From: Paragonimus westermani
Lineage: Eukaryota; Platyhelminthes; Trematoda; Plagiorchiida; Troglotrematidae
Reading direction: 5' to 3'
DNA length: 64,000 bases
Assembly: GCA_008508345.1 (NCBI GenBank)
Contig: QNGE01002746.1
Coordinates: forward strand, 40,241 to 104,240
Both the position numbers and the translations under genes were made by a program. Shown one piece after another: positions 59,401 to 64,000 of the stretch. Within the stretch, counting starts at the first letter, position 1, and each line of letters opens with the position of its first letter. The notes under the pieces are model-generated. The model did not search any database. It saw nothing but the letters and a program-made list of their open reading frames with translations, and was not told where the DNA came from.

Positions 59401-62400
59401 GTTTTGCACTCAAAAGCGTGCTGTTCGAAGCTGCCACTTACTGTGCGCTCATCCGTCTATAATGCGGAGAGATTCCTGTAGTTAAACCTAAATTTGCCCT
59501 AATCCACACAACAGTTTCGCATATTCCCTAATTATACAGGATTCGTCATCCGGTAATTAGCAAGCAGAGACGCTCGCTGATCGTTTTTTACCATGATGGA
59601 ACAATTCGTTCGCCGTGGTCCGTATTAATTCATACCCATCAAAGCTGGAAACACACCCAACCAAATGACTTCGCCATTGTCATTCCGTTTGCTCATATAG
59701 ATATTCTGTACTGTAATCGGTACTCGTAGTGGGTGCTGGCAACCAGAGTGAATGTAGCGCTTTCTATTGCACAAACTGGATCTCACTATCACGTATTCGA
59801 CTGACCACTAACATTCCGGTACAACTGTGGTCTCTGGACTTAGCACACACCGTGGGAAAATAATGATTATCGTTGGGTAACCGATTGGTTGCGTTAAATT
59901 TCCGCTGCCTCGTGGACAAATTCGCCAAAAGAACAGGAATGACCTCGCAACGATGTATCAACTTTCTGTAACAAAATGTAAACCGATCATAGCACCTGAC
60001 CTTAAAGGTTTGGTGCAGTTACATTCGACGCATATGAATGAAACCTAACTGTGATTTTACTATTTTCAATCAGGAAGTTTTCGTAACTCGTCATGCGCAT
60101 AACTGTACTGAATGAACAAAGATGGCTTTCCACATTCATTTTCTGCTTGCCAGCTAAATATCGAGGATTTACGTTGTTTCCAATTGAACACGATCAACGC
60201 ATGATTACAGCCTTAGCATCTAGAGATCTTTCGGTCAGCTCACTTCGAAGTGAAGCACTAGACTCTAGTTGTGCACTTTGCTTGTCCGAGCCGAAAAGTT
60301 TACATCGAAACTAGTGTTCTTAAGACTAGCGTGTTAACAAAAACACAGGTTATATCACGTTAGGTGTGACCGACCAATCATATTCGAACGCTCAACTGCA
60401 ACCTTGTGTACATAGAGTTCAGTAGCCTAATCATTTCCAGAGATAAGTGAAGAGAATCGCTCTGTTCTCCCCGACCAATAGCTCCCTGATCAGGAATTCT
60501 CGTTTAGTTTGTAGCTGCTATCTTCAATGAACAAACTGAGTAAGGTGTAGATCTTAACTGTAGCAAAAATCACAATTTAGACCGTTTACAGTCAATCATC
60601 GTAAGCACCAACCATAAACAACATCAGAGGATTTCTCACTGTGAGTAAAGAAGTTGACACAAGACCATTCTAGAAGTCATTGATAAAATGCATTTGGAGG
60701 TCACCGAAAACTAGAGTAATTACCGGAAAACTGATGGCAATCAAATAAGAGGAACGAAAATAAAAAGATATTGACGTTGGTGAGATAAGCATGAGGTAAT
60801 CCACAAAACATGGTATCGTTGATAGGTCTGAGAAGAGAATATAATGGGAACGGTGAAAAAATTGGAAAGGACGAAACAAACGAAAATGGAACAACTAGCC
60901 AGAATGAATCGAGTTTCATAGCAATAAAAATCCCACATCGACTAAATGACTGAAGTGATGATATGACAAGTGGGCACCAAATGATTAATAGAAAATTCCT
61001 CTCGTAATATTGAGGCGCCAATTTGTGGTTTCCAATGTTCATCAAACTTGCCTTCGTTCGTCTTCCTCGCATTCCGCAAATGACAACCGATTGTCTATTG
61101 ATTACAGATATGTGTTCAAGAGATGCTGAAACTCCAAGCAAACGAAACAGGAGGACCGGATGGATTGTGGGCAGCCACTCAGAAAGAGCATACTAAAAAT
61201 TCGTCCTCTCCTTGTGCATGTGTGCTTGCGGAGCACTCTATACAGAGAACAATCTCTGGATGCTGTAGAACTACCAACACGAAGAGAGCACATCATAATT
61301 TTCACCGAGTGTTTATCTTCAGTCCACGACCGTTGATGACCCACTGCCCTGTCCTGTCCTGTCCACAAAATTGTGCTATTCATGTGCAATAAATATAGAG
61401 CGGTGCATTTCTGATTAATCCACTATACCGGCGCTTTCAAATGGGTCAGCGGAGAGTTTCTGCTTCGCCTCCCCGACAAGTGTAGCATCCAACCATCGCT
61501 GATAATGTCGTTTGAGGATTGCTTTTCAAATCGTTCCCAGTTTATTCGCTTAAGCGGTCAACAATCTTCTTTAATAATCGGGAATTCGCGGGCTCTGCAA
61601 AACGTAATTTCCACTCCATTCTTCTTTCGCCTCAATATGTGTCCCAGGCCAATTCCCTAGGATCCGATTTTACTAACTTATGCAAATTATGTCCCCATTG
61701 TCCTCCAACATCCAAAATTTTTCCAACTTTTCTATCCACAATGGTCTCTAACGTAGGCCAGTTAGCGTTTACCACGCAACCCACCTGCAGGTTTCTCTCA
61801 CTTGTCTCAAAATGCTGGTTAACAATACATTTATTCTCAGGTTCCGCATTGTTGCTTATCTAGGTTTCACGCTGAGCCACAACTTACTGTGGTCTCTTCA
61901 TACTAACAATGTTTTCAGTAGGATGAGAATTTTCACAATTTGCGTTCCACTCTCATGATCGGTTATCACCCCACGTAATTCTGTCCCCCCGTTGATGAAT
62001 ACACCCATACTTGCGAATGTGATTGCATACCCCGTCTGCCGAAAATGTGGTATGAAGTCTGGGTTTTCAGCCCCCAAGATGTACAAAACAATTTTCCGAA
62101 TTGTTTCGAACTGATCTCACCCCCAATAACTCTCCCATACAGTTGAAGGCAATCCTTACGGACAGAATTTATGACGACTCAGCGCTTAACGTCCTCTCTA
62201 AAGATTCTAATGTTTAATGCCGCACCCACATATCAATCGCGAACATTTGTCGGAAATGTGCATACTGTAACGGTCGAAGGTTTGTGTTGATATCGAGAAC
62301 ACTCGGTCTGGAAGGGTGGCGACTATTCGACCTTCTCTGTTTCATCCTAGACTTTCGAAATACCATCCTTATCGAACTTGTTCCCGATGAACTACACGAA

Positions 62401-62929
62401 CATTGTCGCCTCTGAATGCCTATCAATGCACTGTGAGTAGATTGCAGCTAGTAACCTATTTGACGCAATGTTTTCTCCCGGTCATCAACCCAACAGTTCC
62501 ATCTTAACAATCTCAAGTAGTTTGACGTTCCTGTTGTTCACAGGCCGTTGGCTAACCGGTCAAATCATTTTCAACTACATGGCGTCCTTTAACATGGTTC
62601 CAACTTCTATCTCACACTAGTCCAAGCGAATTGTTTGTTCTACAGTTTTACGTGCGGTCGTTGAGGTCACAACTGTCTACGCGGATGATCATTGCGAAGT
62701 TTGTGTACGCACGAATTCATCAGGTCCATTTTACCAAAACATCTGTGACGGTACCAAATATTTGCAAACCATGCCCTCTGGAAAATTTCGCATTCCCCAC
62801 CAACGACGTTATTTCGTTCTGTTAGGAATCAGGACGTTTATTTGGCACACTTCAACATCGCAGGTCACCCGACAAACAGTCAGTGTCGTTCCATATCTAA
62901 CGGGCTTTCTACTTGACTACTTGATAACT
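56441..62929. other. 6.5-kb stretch without recognised genes
   Basis: Open frames up to 146 codons (61141-60701 minus, 61519-61863 plus, 57413-57763 plus) have no recognisable domain or consistent splice signals. A short CCTGT pentamer run lies near 61344-61362. Confidence 0.35.
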
Positions 62930-62998
62930 TTTGTTTCTGTTCTATCGCAGTTTGGACAGAAAANTTTGTTTCTGTTCTATCGCAGTTTGGACAGAAAA
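62930..62998 (+). repeat. Exact 34-bp direct duplication around an N
   Basis: 62930-62963 and 62965-62998 are identical (from TTTGTTTCTGTT to GGACAGAAAA) and are separated only by the N at 62964. This is the signature of two contig ends that overlap but were joined with a placeholder. Confidence 0.9.
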
Positions 62999-64000
62999 CA
63001 TTGTCTACATTGTTTTTCCAAGAACTGCTAATTAATCTGCTCGAATCATTCACGCAAAAAAGACTGAGCTTACGTCTTTTTGGGAGAATGTTGTCGTAGT
63101 TTGACACAACATCGCTCAATTTGAATTCCCTACAATAAACCCGGCTTCTCATTTCTAACGGATCCACAGCAATCTGTCCAGTTCTTTGCAGCATGCATTT
63201 GCTTCGTGCGTCTTATCTAAAATATGCGTGTTAAGAGGCCGAATCAGAAAAGGCGGACGGTTTGTTTCGTTTCGCTTTTGTACGGTTGGCAAATCTTTGC
63301 ACACCAGTAAGCGTTCGCACCGACTCAAGATAATATTTTGTCTTTCAGAATTGTAGTGTGTTAATTCGTTTTGTTCTTAAATACTAAGTTTCATTTAGCT
63401 GGGTCTTGCAACAAATCACAAATGGCTCTATTTAGGCGCATTTCCAAACAAATTCTATAAGCATAATATTTCACGTTTAGTTTTATGTTGACCAATAACC
63501 CGTCTGACCACTTTGGTTCACACATTAGAAATTCTTGATCTTGAGTAAAGATCCTTCGTTTACAAGAGTTTCTAAGAAATCGGTAACAGTGGAAAGTTAA
63601 AATCGCATAGATTATATTTTGGCCGACATTGATGTTCAAGATTTTCCCACTACGGTTGATGATTATCATCATTTCTTCAGGCGGTTATAGCATGCATTAC
63701 ATAATCACACTACCTTGTTTAAGGTGCTTGGGAGGAAAGGAGAAAACTTACGCATAAACCGAAAAGCAAACTGGAGAGTGCATGCAACCGATTAAATATG
63801 ACCAGCATTGCGACAGCTGTATCAGTTCTTACTGTACATACGTTCTATACAATTGAGAAGGACATTTCTCCACTCAGCTACCATGCTCGTTGCCTGGAAT
63901 GACCTAAGACAAAATTTACAGTTTGTCAAACAGGCTAGTGATCGTTCCCCAACCTTCTGGACGTGCACCGATTGCGCTGAGGAATACATTTGTTCAAATT
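62999..64000. other. No recognised features
   Basis: Only short open frames without family resemblance up to the window end. Confidence 0.35.

Noticed and set aside
60701..61141. 146-codon minus-strand frame with Phe/Leu/Ser-rich end
   Set aside because: The hydrophobicity comes from pyrimidine-rich low-complexity sequence; no flanking splice sites or start context.

Overview
The window looks like a piece of a flatworm, most likely trematode (fluke), nuclear genome. The clues are sparse coding capacity, short exon-like open stretches bounded by GT-AG signals, and abundant decayed retroelements: Penelope-like elements (PLEs) with GIY-YIG endonuclease, and an APE-type non-LTR (LINE) family of the RTE/CR1-like kind common in flukes. 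tRNA-related short repeats are also present. This assignment rests on remembered family resemblance, not on a search. Three single N bases (27324, 34542, 62964) look like assembly joins, and two of them sit at suspicious duplications.

Layout. About 0.9-21 kb: one or more plus-strand spliced genes are inferred. The best support is for a multi-exon chain, 9514-9714, 9856-10157, 11804-12584 and probably 13349 onward, in which donors, acceptors and reading phases agree. It would encode a membrane protein (two or more hydrophobic segments around a Cys-rich loop) with a long Ser/Thr/Asp-rich tail. Isolated exon candidates at 961-1166 (hydrophobic) and 20337-20993 (Ser-rich, ends in a stop) may belong to the same or neighbouring genes. 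The introns hold a decayed minus-strand PLE (2.6-4.5 kb), short repeat copies (7.8-8.3 kb) and a 0.93-kb inverted repeat with 384-bp arms (15.6-16.55 kb).

19.6-27.9 kb: LINE territory. A decayed but nearly complete LINE (APE endonuclease at about 22.6-23.3 kb, linker, RT at 24-25 kb, C-terminal domain to about 25.27 kb) is followed by a second, 5'-truncated RT/C-terminal/3'UTR unit and a third, smaller piece. A PLE endonuclease fragment lies at 27.3-27.9 kb.

33.8-37.8 kb: two near-identical ~676-bp inverted arms, each carrying the C-terminal end of a PLE endonuclease followed by a fold that matches a minimal type I hammerhead ribozyme. Between them lies a second copy of the LINE segment, beginning exactly after an N and collinear without indels with 23473-24926.

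38-64 kb: mostly featureless sequence with scattered repeats: a tandem ~400-bp repeat array with tRNA-like promoter boxes (42.2-43.05 kb), a tRNA-like sequence with a broken anticodon arm (44.19-44.27 kb), a GC-rich imperfect tandem duplication (46.6-47.1 kb), fragments of two PLE subfamilies (53.85-54.45 kb), a decayed hammerhead-like remnant (56.4 kb) and an exact 34-bp duplication around an N (62.96 kb). I found no rRNA, CRISPR or bacterial-type operon.
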